Below are positions 37,045-51,310 of a stretch of DNA of 64,000 nt, piece after piece (the stretch's first letter is position 1; every line of letters starts with the position of its first letter). The notes beneath the pieces are model-generated. The model was not told where the DNA came from. It worked only from the letters and a program-made list of their open reading frames with translations, and did not search any database. Source of the stretch: Carallia brachiata. Lineage: Eukaryota > Streptophyta > Magnoliopsida > Malpighiales > Rhizophoraceae. The stretch covers positions 5,117,125 through 5,181,124 of the forward strand of contig JADCRB010000007.1 of NCBI GenBank assembly GCA_021464245.1, written 5' to 3'. The position numbers and the translations under genes were made by a program.

Positions 37045-39451
37045 ATGGATTTGGACTTGTCGCCAAAGTTAGCCCAAAAGATATTTGAGGGTGAAGGTGG
37101 CTCTTACTACGGTTGGTCGAGCTCAGAATTTCCAGTTCTTGGTGCGACCAATGTTGGTGCAGGAAGGCTAGTTCTTGAGCAACGTGGTTTTGCTCTTCCT
37201 CATTTTGGAGATACCTCAAAAGTTGGTTACGTTCTTCAAGGTAATAAAAGCCCAATATATATACACATATTCTTTTAATTCGTCATATAAGTTCAAGCAG
37301 TTGGCGTGAGAGTCGAAATTTGATTTTTAAATTGAGTAGGCTTTTGATATAAGGTAAAATTAATGTCAAATAAAATCTTGAAATTTAAAATTTACTCAAA
37401 AGTTCACTCTTATAAGATGAAAAATGTAGCGTAACATTAGATTTTTATATTTTATTAGAACAAGACTTTATACTCTTTAATAACATTTGTCATAGGTACT
37501 GAAGGAATAGCAGGGATGGTGCTCCCCAACTCATCAAAAGAGTTGGTGCTGAAGCTGAAGAAAGGAGACATCGTGCCCGTGCCCATGGGAACAGTCTCGT
37601 GGTGGTACAACAATGGCGATTCAAAATTTGTTATGGTGTTCTTGGGGGAAACTGCAACTTCATACGTCCCCGGAGAATTCACTTACTTCCTTTTAACTGG
37701 GGGTGTAGGCATCTTGCCAGGATTCTCCACCGATTTTATTAGCAGAGCTTGCAACCTAAACGAAACAGAAGCAACGAAGCTTGCCAAAAGCCAAAATGGT
37801 GTCTTGATTATCAAACTAGAACAAGAAAGTAACCAAACCATGCCCCAACCGTTCCTGGACTTGGTTCACAAGATGGTGTATAACATTGACGCCGCATCTC
37901 CTGATGTAGAAATCAAAAGGGGTGGTACTTACAAGAACCTTACAGCAGAAAATTTTGGTTTTCTCGGAGAAGCAGGATTGAGCGTGAATCATGTAAAATT
38001 GGAGGCCAATGCCATGCACTCGCCAACTTATGTTGTCAACGCTACAAAAATTTTATATGTTGACAGAGGGAGTGGGCGTGTGCAGATTGTGGGTATCAAT
38101 GGCAAGCGCGTTCTTGACACCAAAGTGGAGGCCGGTCAGTTGTTCGTGGTGCCAAGATTGTTTGTTGTTGCTTTGGTTGCTGGTGATGAAGGGATTGAGT
38201 GCTTCTCTGTCATCTCCGCTACTAGGTAATATTGCATTTTCATCTTAATTTCTTATTGACCACCGGATAATACACATTTTAAGTATTAAATTTTTTAATT
38301 GAGTTATAAACTTTTAATATTTTCAATTGAGCATTCTCGGCGATTCGATTGTTGAAAACGTATTTGGTTATTAAGTCAAATATAGTTTAAATTTGTTATG
38401 TCAAATATATTTTTTAACAACCAAATTGAGAGAATAATTCAATTATAAAATATTTGAAAAATATAAAATTTTATTAAAAATTTAAAATATTTAAGACTTA
38501 ATTATAAAAATTAATAAAAATTTAAGATTTAAATTAATATTATTCTTGTTGAGCATTATTAAGAGACGTGCGGCTGTCTGAACTTTTTTTTTCTTTTTTT
38601 CTTTTTTTAATATTTAAACCTTAAAAGTATTTAATATTATTATAAAACTTGATTTAAAAAATTATGTTTTTAAATACGATGATGTAACCACTTCGAAGGT
38701 GCGGCGGAATCCCGCTCCCCGTATTGTTTTCGTTTCCTATTTAGATATTGAAACTGTAGTCACCTATAATAATCACAGTTTGTGGCTATAAATGCGTGGA
38801 AGGTAACAAACTTGTTCTTAATTATAGGTTACAATAACTTAATCCACTATTTATAATTACAGTGGGACACATTTGCAGCTAAAATTTATAAATTTATTAA
38901 ATTTGTTGATAAAAAAAATTTAATTAATTAACGCTCTTCCTTTGTTTCATCACTAAATATAATTTTTTATAGCACTAAAATCTTTTAGCAATTAATTATT
39001 TTTTCTTCATAACAAAGTGTTAAAAAATATAAATTTTTACCTTAATTGGATAAAAAGACTTGATCTGACTTATATTTATGATTTACATTATTTATGGAAT
39101 TAAATTGATATATTAGACGTCACTTTCACTTGGTTGAACTAATTTGAACTAAAGATGTAGACAAAAAAAAAATTGAATTGTATCATGTCTAATAATTAAT
39201 GCTGGTGAAGCCTAATAGCATATTTATCTTCTTTTTTTTTTTGTGTGGCTAAAGATTTTTTTTCTAACTATTTCAATATTCTTTTCAGGCCACTGTTTGC
39301 AGACCTTGTAGCGGGTAAGAATTCGGTCTGGAATGCCCTATCTCCAATTGCTTCACAAGTTGCCCTCGGAGTGACTTCAGAGTTTGAACAATTCTTCAAG
39401 TCTCATGTCGAGAAGAACACCATTATTTTGCCTCCGCCAAATCCAAAGTAG
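37045..39451 (+). CDS. Legumin/glutelin-type bicupin, copy 2 (362 aa)
   Basis: Exons 37045-37240, 37496-38225 and 39289-39451 are intact and have the same lengths as copy 1 (196, 730, 163). In what I compared the product differs from copy 1 only at Gln for Leu in KLEQESNQ. Domain layout is the same: two cupin barrels, no signal peptide and no legumin cleavage site. It should be a cytosolic non-storage cupin of unknown function. The introns differ from copy 1 more than the exons do, as expected for selection on the protein or for recent exchange. Confidence 0.92.
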
Positions 39452-42400
39452 GTCTTGGAGATCTTGACCCAGAACACCCAAAAAAAAAACAAAACTCTTG
39501 CAGAATAAATGGCATCGTTGAAAACGTTACGCACGTGTCTTTTCCCAGTTTCCTGATTTGTTTCCATGATGAGAATGATAAAAACCTGTATGACAACGTA
39601 TGTGTATTGAATAGATAAAAATGTAACGGAATGGACCCATGTCAAAGACTCCCGAATAGAGTTTTAGTCGAAAAGAGTTGCAGTATATCTTCCGTTATAT
39701 AAATAATATTGCGTATAATATAAAAAGATTTTACATCAATATTTATATTACAATGAAATTATTTTTATTTTGTATTAAATATTAAATATTATCTGTGTAA
39801 TACAAAATATTTTGTTACAAAAAATTTGATTGTATCCACCATGTACATGGCCGCTATGTCTCAAGTTAGCTGCAGCCAGCCAAGGCAGGCAAAGTACATA
39901 TACATAAATCAAAAGCAACTTTGTCACTCATCGTCATCAGGCAAACAAAAAGCACTTCAGAGCAAGTGCATCATAAACTTGCCGCTGTCCAACCATAGAG
40001 ATTTGTGGTGATTTAGGTGCTTCAGATGAAAATTCTAGTTAATCCCATCCACCCAAAACAACTATACAACATAACTTTAACATAACTCGCTCAAAAACTA
40101 AAGTATCAATCGATATCTAAAATGAAATGATGTTTAAATGATCCAAATCTAATTTGCTCCTAACACATTTAGCCCGAAGTCGATTTAATTTGATATGTGA
40201 CATGAAATGAGGCATAAGTTAACCCCCAAAAAAAAAAATCAAATAACCAAAATCCAAGTGACACGAACTTGAAATATTTTAACTCAAAGTGACCAAATAT
40301 TTCTTCGAGACAACAAATTCAAAGTGACTAAACAATCTCCATAGTTTTTCTGCCTCTAACACCAAAAAGTGGTTGCCATCAATAACTTATAGTTATATTC
40401 AACAACTAATCTTAAATCGGGTTATATAGCTTGAGCTTATATAGATTATTGTTATCTAACAAAATGTCAATAACAACCTTATCTCCCCCCTCCAGCCCCA
40501 CATCCCCCCCCCCCACCACAAAAAAAAACGCTACGGTGGAAAACGAGTTTTTTTTTTAATTCTACAAAATACCTCATCGAAGAATTGAATTCATAACTTC
40601 ATAGTATAATATGAAAAAGGTTTTCTTACCTAGTAGTCAATATGAGTCCTTTTTTTGTCTGTAGAGAGAATGGTAGCCTATTATTGGAACGCGACAGGTA
40701 AGAAACATAACTAAAATTCGAATCGCAGATCTCTCAGTTAAAAGCACGTACATTCAAATACTCAAATTAAGGAGTTAATAATTAACACAAGTTTTTTTTT
40801 TAATCAAAATTCAATACAAGTTTTTTTTGGTTAATACTAGATTTTTGGATCAATGGTTAATAGGAGTTTTTTTTTTTTATTTCAATGACAAGTTGATGCG
40901 AATTCTTCTTTTTTTTTTTCTGGTGGCTCAATTGGCCAAGGGACTGCCATGATGAATCCCCGCCTGAGCGCACCTCCCACCAGTTAAATTAGGCGCCGCC
41001 CATAAGCTAATACGAGTTCTTTTTTTTTTTTTTTTTTTTGGGGTCTCATAAAAGCTGGAATCCAGCTGATTTGGGAAGGGGGGATTGGGCACTAGATTTA
41101 GAGTCCAAACTCTAGATCTGATAATTGGAGGAAGCATTCTCTAACTAGTGCAGTTATTGTTATAATCCTAGTCAATATGAGTTTTTTTTTTTTTTGATTT
41201 AGTAGGAGATCCGTTGAATTATAAATTATATAATGAAAATAGTTCTTAAATCTCATAAACCCCGCCCTTCCTATCTTAAAATTTGAACTCCATACCTCTA
41301 CAATATAAATCTTAAGTTCTAACTACAATGAAGAATTTCATACGAGTCCTAATTGCTTTAAATTACTCACCAAACTTTGCGGGCCTACATCCTATTCGGG
41401 CTTCTCACAATGAGGCCATTGTATTAAGGCCATCCTTGGCCCCATTTCTCTATAAATTGACATCGACTCGGCGACAGGGGACTCTTGTTGTCCGATGATC
41501 GGATTCAATCCCCAAAAAATTGGCCCCAAATCCTTCCCACAATAAATGAAGGAAACAAAAAACCCATGATTGGAGGGCAAATTTCGTCATATAAACCCAT
41601 GCGCAGTATTGTCCCGTTATATTGGTAACATAAAAAAATAATAACAATAATTAAAAAAAATCCACACCGGACCACATGCATACATGAATGATGATAAACC
41701 AAAGTTTATTCATCCGAAAAATCCCAACATTATGTTGGCAGCATAAAAAATAAAAAAATAAATAAAAAAGAACATAGAGAGAAAATCAGCTACACCGAAA
41801 TCACATATATACATAAATAATGATAACAAATTTAAAATTTAAAATTACATTCAAAAAATTTTAATTCAAGACTTTATTAACTGTTAAATTTTTGCCCTTA
41901 CTCTAACTGGACATAGCAAAATTAAAGTCCCGTGAAAAAGTCTTATTTTGAATAAGCCAATAAATGGATATTAATTATTTTGACATGGTTTCTTCGTTGG
42001 ATTGGGAGATTTTTGTTTGGGTTATGGATTTTAGGGTTAGAGTAACATCAAGCAACCCATAAAGTAAAAAATAAAATTATGAAGGTTAATCAAAATTCAA
42101 ATCCCGTCCTGTTCGGCGTAAAAATTACGAAGCATTAACTGCCTTAAACCCACGCACCTTGAAAACTATTGCCAACGGTAATATGTATTTAAATTTAAAA
42201 GGAAAAACCAACGGCTAACTGCGTTTAAGCCACGCAGATTGAGAATTAGGAACGACATGCCGCTTTGGTCCCAACTTGAGCAAAGAACCAAGAAGAAATC
42301 CTATTGTGATGCGGAAATCCCAGCCAGAGTTGGAAAACTTTAATTCTATTTGTCTGGTATCAAATGGAGCGGATGAATTGAGAATGTCCAGTCTTTGGTC

Positions 42401-42818
42401 TCAGACTTGGCTGCAGCTAATCTTTGTAGCACTGGGTACAGACAGAGAAACGGGAACCAAATACCAATGGAACCAATACGACTGACTTCCTCATTTGAGA
42501 CAGTTTTCCATATAGACAGAGAGCGAATGTGATTTGGGAAATTTAAGATAGAATGCGTGCCAGAGAAAACTAACACAGTTTACCAAAGAAAACCTGTGCC
42601 TTTATATCAGACTGATGCACAATGCACATAGTAAATAGATTAATAATTCCGCCTCCGTGTGTGTCCTAAAGAAAGAATAGAAAGCAGCATAGGCAACTTT
42701 CAACGACTACCACTGACCTCTTTTTCGCCCATTGTAGCATACCAGTTGGCAGATTGCATTGCCAATAGGGCGTGCGTGCGCACATTTTTTTTTTTTTTTT
42801 TTGGGAGGTATGTGGGAC
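39452..42818. other. Gene-free part of unit 2 before the LTR element
   Basis: Collinear with 28941-32417 of unit 1 apart from small indels. No supported gene. A T-run of about 18 bases (42785-42802) lies just before the LTR insertion site. Confidence 0.4.
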
Positions 42819-42823
42819 ATTGG

Positions 42824-43432
42824 TGTAAGAAAAATTAGTCACAAAATATTTAAATAAATTAAGAATTAGAATTATAGAGTTATAATTAATGAATTATACA
42901 GACAATATAAAACAAAAAATAAATTATATCGTGTTAGAATAAATATAAATTGAGAGGAAATGATAACATATCTGAAGCGTGCAAAAGCGTTGTCCTTAAG
43001 GATAAATTCGCGTCCCCGCAGACAAGTAATCGCAGTGCATCGGGCTTCGGCGGCTATCCTCCCAGGATACGATAGATCTTCTCACTATTGTGCACTTCAC
43101 AAGTGAAGCAACAGAAACAACATATCTTTTGATTAATCCAGCAGCATGCCTTAGATTGTTGGTGGAAAACTGCCTCTCAAGAAAGACAAGATGAGTCATA
43201 TTTATAATAGTCGAGTGTTAATAGCACGTAAAGTGTATTAACAGTAGAAATAAATCTCAACGGTCATAAACGGCTAATGTCATAATGACTAGCACATAAA
43301 GTGTATTAACAGTAATAATAAATCCCAACAGTCATAAACGGCTAATGTCATAATGACTAATAACGGATATATAACGGCTAATTCGTATTTAATAGGAATT
43401 AAGTCTTTTAAAATACACTTCAATTTTCAATA
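42824..43432 (-). repeat. 3' LTR of the unit 2 retrotransposon
   Basis: 609 bp, left-hand copy in plus-strand coordinates. It differs from its partner at roughly one base in ten by eye, mostly transitions, including many CG to TG/CA changes. Confidence 0.85.
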
Positions 43433-46158
43433 ATCCCCCGCTATTTTAAAAGACTAATTTTGCTAGGTTAATCAATGAGAATATAACATATTATTTTTGG
43501 TGCCTTTTGAGCTATGAACCAAAAATTAGGAGAACAAATTGTGATATTCAGAAGTATGATGAAATAAAAAATTTCTATGAACAATGACTTCTTTATGAAT
43601 AATAGGGAACTTGCCACCATATTATATTCTCTAAGATAATACTGTTTAACATAGTTGTGCGCTGTTATGTCATGTGCATGCTTAATTTATTTTCATGAGA
43701 GCTCTACAGATCATGCCTAAGATCTCATAGGAGCGGCCCCACTCCACTCTCATATAGTTGATTCTATCAAGTGTGCATTCCGGTAACACAACACATAAGG
43801 GTTATAGAATTCATTAAAAGTATATAACTCAACATCAATCATCGGAATTTTTGCACTATCCACACCATAGGAAGGGACTTTGTAATTTGATAGTGCTCAC
43901 ACTGGGTCAATCAGTGACTTGTTATTACCCATATAAACCTACTTCAAGGAATCTCCTATCACATAGGTTAGGTTCCCATCACTCTTGATCATTTCTCCAT
44001 AGGCACGTCTCATTCCCCTCGATGTAAATAATATATATATATATACAAGCTTTTCGCTTAATAACTTAGTCAGAGGATCAGTCAATTTCATTTTTACCAC
44101 AAACTCAAGTGATCACTTTATTACATATAGCTTATTCAGCTATCTCACGAGCTAGACAAATATGTCTACTATTCAATTATTCATCTTGCTTTTGTATGAG
44201 CAATACATGCTTGGCTTACACAGATCATCGACACTCATAATGTCAGTTTTACACAGAATGAAATATTTAATTTTAGCCAATTCGCCTCCATATTAGCCAT
44301 CTCGAAGGCTATGAACTCAAAATTCAGGATGAACAGAGTGATAGTCATTTATTTATCAGGTTTTCGAGCCGCTGCTCCACCTTTACAGGTGAACTCAAAT
44401 CCTTTTGATGGATTTAGTCTCATCTGAATAAGAATTCAGTTTTCAGCGTTATGCTCTTTCAGTACAACGAGTATTCATTATGAAATATATCATTGGTTAT
44501 AATATCTTTCAAATAATTCAACATGAACAATTTTATAAATTAGCGATAAACACTATCACTTTTGAAAAATTTTATTATTAAACAAAGCCCCCGCATGAAA
44601 GAAAAATTTTCGGTTCACATCAAATACCAATTTAAGTATTAGGAAAAATACTAATACCTCAAAAATTACCTTACCATGGTAGAGGAGCAACAACGTGATA
44701 CTCGTAAAATCGTAATTCAACTCCAAATCTCAATTATATGAGTTTTTTTTTTCTTTGTGGAAAATCAGAGGTCAAACCAACAATTAATTTTAAATGACAA
44801 TTACTTGCAGCTAGCGTGAAATTTATTTGCACAATGATCCTTAAGTCATGTTGATTTGGAAAACGAGCTACTGGAAACTTAGCAGCACAAACGATTAAAT
44901 ATTAGGTATCATATCTTACCAGATTTTTTAAGCTACTAAAAATTATTCCATCATTTTTTAACTCATCTCACACTAGTCATAATATTTAGGACAATATGCT
45001 CAATTAGTTGTTGGAAGAGATTATTTCAAATCCTTCCTATGCATAAGCCGATGAGATTGAAAGTCATCCATATAATATTTCTATGTATGAGACTCCAATA
45101 AATAAATGAATGTACCTCATAATATGTAATATTTGTGCTCAAGTATATAAGTTCCCAATCTCCCTTTCTATAATAACTTCATGAGAAATTCATGCCACAA
45201 CATCAGATGACATTTGCATATGTCGTACTAAGTGACAAATATCCTTTTCTTTTGTTTACCCTTTTTTTTTCATCAGATAAAAAGAATTCACATTACCCGA
45301 CAAGAAAATAAAGAGGAAGGTTTTCTAATTGAAAAAATTAATCAAGATCCTCGTTCTTGTCACCTTTATTTAGAACTAATAGCCTATTTAACCTTGCACT
45401 AGCTCCAATTCTGCCACAAAATTAAGACTAGTTTTTGGCCTCCCATGGCTCGACATTTTCAAAGAAAAATATCTATTTGCATGCAACAAAAAGACAATAT
45501 CTATTGTGCTTCGTCTACGACTCTATTTTAAAAGAACATAAATAGTTTATCTTGCAACGGGAACGGCCTGTGCAATGAAACCATTCCACCTCAAAAGATA
45601 TATTGTTTCTGAAATGAGAAAAATCTTAAACCACATATTTCTTTAGCATATGGTGCAATCACTTTCAAATAAAAATTGAAAAATGTCACATATAAATAAC
45701 CATCATGAATTTAAAAAGAAAAAACATTTGTGTTTTTTTACAAATGGAATTGTCAAGACACTAAGTATATGGAGAAATGCACATATAGTTTAATCAATGG
45801 TAAGACAAGGTATATTGCTATCCAAACTAGAAAATCTAATCAACAAATAAGATGATTCTTAAGCTGTACCAATATCAACACAGCCTCACGAAGCATGAAT
45901 TGGACAAAAGCAACAATATATATATTCAATTCATTGAAATTTTAATTCATCAGAAAGAATTTTCCTTAAGGAAACCGAACACAATGAGAGAAAGGACAAA
46001 ATGATAAGGAAATTTTAAAGCAATTGACAATGGAAAATTTTAACAGAAATACATGAATTAACAATAAAAGAATCGAAATATAAAACATGCAGATGATGTT
46101 TGTATGTACAAGATCATACTATTTTTGAAATTATCCTTAACAAATCTATCCTTAAGAT

Positions 46159-46768
46159 TGTAGGAAAATAATCCAGGAAAATATATTAACATAAAATAAG
46201 AATTAGAATTGTAGAGTTATAGTCAATGAATTATACAGACAATATAGAACAAAAAATAAATTATATCGTGTTGGAATAAATATAAATTGAAAGGAAATGA
46301 TAACATATTTGAAGCGTGCAAAAGCATTGTCCTTAAGGATAGATTCGCACCCCCACAAACAAGTAATCGCAGTGCATCGGGTTTCAGCGGCTATCCTCCC
46401 AGGATACGACAGATTTTCTCACTAGTGTGTACTTTACAAGTGAGGCAACATAAACAATATATCTTTTGATTAACCCAGCAGCATGCCTTAGATTGTTGGT
46501 GAAAAACTACCTCTCAAGAAAGACAAAATGAGTCATATTTATACTAGTCGAGTGTTAATAGCACATAAAGTGTATTAACAACAGAAATAAATCTCAACGG
46601 TCATAAACGGCTAATGTCATAATGACTAGCACATAAAGTGTATTAATAGTAAGAATAAATCCCAACGGTCATAAACGACTAATACCATAATGACTAATAA
46701 TGAACATATAACGGCTAATTCTATTTGATAAGAATTAAACCTTTTAAAATACACTTCAATTTCCAACA
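46159..46768 (-). repeat. 5' LTR of the unit 2 retrotransposon
   Basis: 610 bp, right-hand copy. It begins TGTAGG on the plus strand and ends CCAACA next to the ATTGG duplication. It has lost more CpG sites than the left copy. Confidence 0.85.
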
Positions 46769-47007
46769 ATTGGTCCCTGAAATGTATTGACAGGATAAAT
46801 TTTAGAATGTCAATTCGTTTCAAGAATTTTAGAAACTTAGGAGGTATGTGGGAGATTTTTAATATAGTTTCAGTCATCTTCTTCCTAAATGTCAGTGATA
46901 ATTTTTGCATTCCACTAAGATCAGACGAGGATACAAAAATGGGAAGGGTAAACACCTGCTCAAAGGACTTTCTACACACGAAACTCTACCAGATTAATGC
47001 AGCATGC

Positions 47008-48030
47008 TTAAGTTGGAAGTGTGGACATCTGCATTTCTTCTTCCAATAACCCGTTTGATGGATCTGAATGCTTTAAAGAACCTTTTCTACTTCGTTCCAA
47101 AGAAGTTGCTTCATAAATCCCTGCAATATGCGTACAGACAGTGTCAAACAGGACAATGACGGGAGAGGGCAGCCAATGAGGATATTAGCTCAAATAACTG
47201 CAAGAATTCCAAATGAGTACAAGGACGTTACGTTCATTCTTCAGCTGACAAATGCAAAGGAGACCATTTCACTGGATTAGTACTTTACAGAGATTGAACA
47301 AAATATTAATATTATAACACAAGCTGAAATAATTATTCATGTAATGTGGCGTTTTCTTGACCTGTCCTGAATTAAGGAAAATTGGCTTTGTTTTATAGCA
47401 GCTATGATATCGCATTCTTACTGTCCACAAGTTCCATTGGGTTGATTTGACAATAACCTAGAATAATATCAATTTTTTTCCCTTAACTTTTCAGAAGTTT
47501 CAAAAGTGGTTACTGAAGATAATGTGATGACTTCTTAAATCCCATATATGAATTATCAAACAATGTATCAGATGCCTTGCCATTTTCAAGTCCAAAGAAC
47601 TCATCGTCATCCTCAACAGAAGAAACTAATGTCTTTTTGGGTTAATGGTTCTTAGTTTCTAGCGATGGTATTTTTATTTCTAGTTTTTGATATTGTTTTA
47701 GCTAGGAATCTCAAGTAACATTCCATTGAAGGGCGTAAAGAAAGATCCTGTAAACATACCAGAGCCCAAAATTGAGGAGCAAATAATGAATCCTGGTAGA
47801 AAGAAATCCATTTTGTAGATGACCTCCATGATAATGATGCATGCTCCGGCAACCATTAAGTGCCTTGGGGAAGAGAAGACCATGTGGAGTCTACAAGCAG
47901 AATAAAATTCTCCTTGGCATCCACTAAGCCAATCAATTTCCCATATCACAAAACCTCTTAAATATAAAAAGTACACAGCAGTGAGCAAAAATGCAAGACT
48001 TGATTTTGCACCAAAGTATGGACTGTTCCT
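47008..48030 (-). pseudogene. Last three exons of the unknown membrane-protein gene, unit 2
   Basis: Exons 48030-47760, 47625-47514 and 47197-47008 correspond to the fragment at 33763-32743. The first exon has an in-frame 3-bp addition (extra Ile/Met-type codon in the CIIIMEV stretch), so the frame stays open. The 5' exons are missing as in unit 1. Confidence 0.68.
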
Positions 48031-48267
48031 CTGTGTACCATGGTAAAAGTGGAAATATGTTTGAAAGTTTCAGTAAACTAAGGAAGAAAAATGTCAACAA
48101 GTTCTCAGTGGATGTAAACAGAGTTTGAAAGGTTTTGCTTTCATTTTTAATGCATCACTCCATTACATTCCATTATACCACACTTACCCAGGAGAAGGGC
48201 TAATGATGCTTAAGTATTAAATATGTTATGCTTATTTCTGATGAACAAAATTGGCTATGGTTTGCAG

Positions 48268-48491
48268 GTTTCTCCGCCATTGTTGATCCTACACGGTGAA
48301 GCCGATGTTTAACCGATCCATCCGTAAGAAGGGCTTTGTTTGAGAAGGCAAGTAGCTCAGACAAGGTGTTCAAGCTTTACAAGGATGCCTATCATTCTCT
48401 TCTCGAAGGCGAGACTGATGAGATGATTTTTCGAGTTCTTGGTGACATCATCTCCTGGCTTGATGAGCGCTGCATGGGAGGCAAGCAATAG
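48268..48491 (+). pseudogene. Orphan last exon of MAGL gene, unit 3, frameshifted
   Basis: Nearly identical to the unit 2 orphan, but the GATGTTGTAACC of the other copies reads GATGTTTAACC near 48306-48316. One base is lost, and the frame closes at once after the catalytic Asp region. Confidence 0.88.
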
Positions 48492-50873
48492 CCGGAAAAA
48501 AAAATTAATTCATGCGCGCAGCCCCGTTAACAATTTCTTGTGCTGATCATAAAGCTTAGAAAAAGAAAAAATAGGGGTAGTGTTTTACAGTCTCACTATA
48601 AACAATTACATGATTAAATCCTACTAGATAGGTCAGATGAGTGGGGGAATTAATAATTTCATAACTAATAAATTCCTTATAATTTATAGTAATCCAGTGA
48701 TAAATTTTCAAGTATTATGTATTGATTTTTACTATTAAATTTCCTTCATTAAATTTATTTTACATTATGCCCAATTTGTTCTTCAACCATTTGACGCTGT
48801 AGTAAATCAAATAGCAGTTGGATTCGAATTTCCAAAGACCCTTGCTCTCCGGGTGCCATGCAAAAAATTTTGGTGTTCAATGTGGAAATCCATTCGGCTG
48901 GTTAATCGAGCATCTTGTTCTAGCCTGGAACTTATGTCATGGATTCTGCTTTTTATGGACCGGACCAAGGGCCATATCAAAGCCCTATTCTAGCAAATAG
49001 CTGGACAACTTTTAGAATCTTCTGGGCCAGGATCAAAGCCCATATTCAGCGAATAATCCCTCTTTCGTCCAAAGCCCATATTGCTTCCCTTCGGCTCAAA
49101 GGTTCGATCATACCGTTGACAACCTTGAGATCAGGGGTTCAAGCAATACCAGAAAAAAAAAAAAAGAAAAAACAAAATCTGTTTGTTTGTGTGGGCACTT
49201 GTATGGCTTCGGCCTCCATGTTTGACCAAAAAAAAAAAAAAAAAAAAGGTCTTTCACACTCAATGCGTACCTATTCATTTGTACACTTTTTGAATAAATG
49301 GTGATGTTCCTTGCGTTTGCGCATCTCCTACCGCCACAGCTTTCAATATATGAGCTTTGAAGTACAAATTCATCATTCATTTTCATTTCTATATATGTAT
49401 CGTGAGTTCGGCCTTCTCGCCAAAGTTGCCCCAAATTATATATGAGGGCGATGTAGGTTCATCAGTAACGGATTTGTAAATTGAAGTGAAGGGGATAAAT
49501 AGTTATTAATTTTTTTTTCAATTGTTTTATTTCAATAGTAACATAAATAGTAAAATAATATTATTTTATTAATAAATAGTAATTTATATAATAATATATT
49601 ATTATTTTAATATATATATATATATATATATAATATCTTTCCGTTGAAAAAAAAAAAAAAAGAAAGAGAGTAAAATATAAAATATAATATTTAGTAGGAA
49701 TAAAATATCAATTTTAATAAAAGAAATAGTATAAATTTAACATTCTTCACATAACTTCTTTTAGTGGAGCAATTAAAGAAGACAAAACATAAATTTGAAG
49801 GAGATAATAAATTAAAATTAGTATAAACTATACATATAAATAGTATTAAATTATAAATTTGAGCCAACTCTCAACTAAACATAGATCCGCCTATGTTGTT
49901 CAGACTACAGCAGGCCGAGATCAGAGTTTCCATTACTGCTTGGTGAGGCCAAAGTTGGTGCAGGAAAAGTCAGTTCTTGAGCATGGTGTGGTTTTTTTCC
50001 TCTATAACTTAACATGTGATAGTGATACCATCTTTGATAACAATATACATTAATTAAAATTGAGAATTTATGGTCTGGGGTCTTTAATTATACGAGGCAT
50101 TGTATTACACACAATAAATAGGGATCCATTTCCTGATTCTTCAGTTATGTGCAGCATCATTTATTCTGCAAAACTTTAGAATAATTCATCACCTGGACGA
50201 AGAAGGTTTAAAATAAATTTGTGGCATTTGCCAATGTGATAAGCTCTATTCTACGTGCCGAAGCTTCAGCCGTTAAATGTAATTTACAATATCTGCATGG
50301 GCCACGATAGAAGATAAGCGAGTCAGACTTCAATACTTTGATGCTTGTTGACCGGTGTGGACACTCACCCAGACAGCTTTGCGGTTCCAAACTTCCAATA
50401 TTGGATTTAAATGCCCGTGTTGTTGTAGTTGTCGTTATCTTTTTTTTTTTTTTTCATATTAACAGACTCGCTGCACCATGCGGGTGTTTTTATTGACAAA
50501 CTTTACGAATTATACGGTAAAGATAGTCAGAAATTCTGTTATTTTTAGTCAGGAGAAATCATAAGTCTAACTGCTTAAAATGATTCGACCACAATTTTCA
50601 AGTTTTGATTCGGTTCTAACTTAGAATCGGTGGATCCTTTTATTAAAAAAAATTAATTAATATTTTAAAAGCCTCCTATAACATTCATACAAAAATTAAA
50701 AACAGTATAGATAAATTAATTTGAAAATTTTAAGATTTTTTTTAAGCTTTCAAAAAAAATTCAACAAAAATTTTATTCTTTAAATTTTTCATTCAAAACT
50801 AGATCGCAATATGATTCTAAGTTTTGTCTTGTGGCGTATGGTTATCTACTTCCTGGAAAATGCATGTACGCAT

Positions 50874-50881
50874 CATGCATG
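50874..50881 (+). promoter_or_regulatory. RY element upstream of cupin copy 3
   Basis: CATGCATG in the same context as in unit 2; TATA box 243 bp downstream. Confidence 0.6.
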
Positions 50882-51116
50882 GGCGGCGGGTTGTTGTTGA
50901 CTTGTTTCGTCCTTGATGTTGGGGTCGTATTCGAGCACGTTAAGCATAATAAGTTGATCAAAATGACGCAAATGCACCGTGTAAAGTCTTTGAAGTTGCG
51001 TTGCGTTCTTGTCTTCATAAGCATGAAAAACTTGGGAGACATACGTAAGCCTAAATGCTTTAAATCGGCATATACGGCAGGAGTGCTTTAAATTAGTTCA
51101 CATACATATGGAAGAT

Positions 51117-51123
51117 TATAAAA
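51117..51123 (+). promoter_or_regulatory. TATA box of cupin copy 3
   Basis: TATAAAA, same context as in the other three copies. Confidence 0.7.
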
Positions 51124-51310
51124 GGCGTGCGGTGGTCTGGCAGAGAGCAAAACAAAAAGATATATGAAGTGAGAAACTCTCTCTTCTTCCTTGCTTCTTT
51201 GTTCAATTTCTTTCTCAAATATTATTACACAGATCATTTGTCTACCCAATAGATATACACTTGCCAGATCATTACATCAACACATTCTGCAAGTGAAAAA
51301 AAAAAAAATT

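Larger units (their letters stand above)
42824..46768 (-). mobile_element. Non-coding LTR retrotransposon in unit 2 (3.9 kb)
   Basis: Two direct terminal repeats (42824-43432 and 46159-46768, about 610 bp each) enclose 2.7 kb without gag or pol frames. ATTGG flanks the element (42819-42823 and 46769-46773); unit 1 shows the empty site GAGATTGGTCCCTG near 32429. Orientation is minus: next to the left repeat the minus strand reads AGCGGGGGAT, a polypurine tract, and the repeats then start TGTTGGAAATTG and end in ACA. No clear primer-binding site was found. The lack of coding sequence makes it a LARD-like or internally deleted element; the superfamily is undetermined. Confidence 0.88.
33964..48231 (+). 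repeat. Tandem array unit 2 (about 14.3 kb, including an LTR element)
   Basis: Same order as unit 1: orphan MAGL last exon, cupin copy 2, minus-strand gene fragment. The extra length is the LTR retrotransposon at 42824-46768; without it the unit is about 10.3 kb. About 125 bp present in units 1 and 3 (compare 30048-30170) is missing near 40557. Confidence 0.9.

Noticed and set aside
42824..46768. Integrated pararetrovirus sequence
   Set aside because: The stretch has paired direct LTRs, a polypurine tract and a 5-bp target duplication, and no viral coding frames, so it is an ordinary LTR element.
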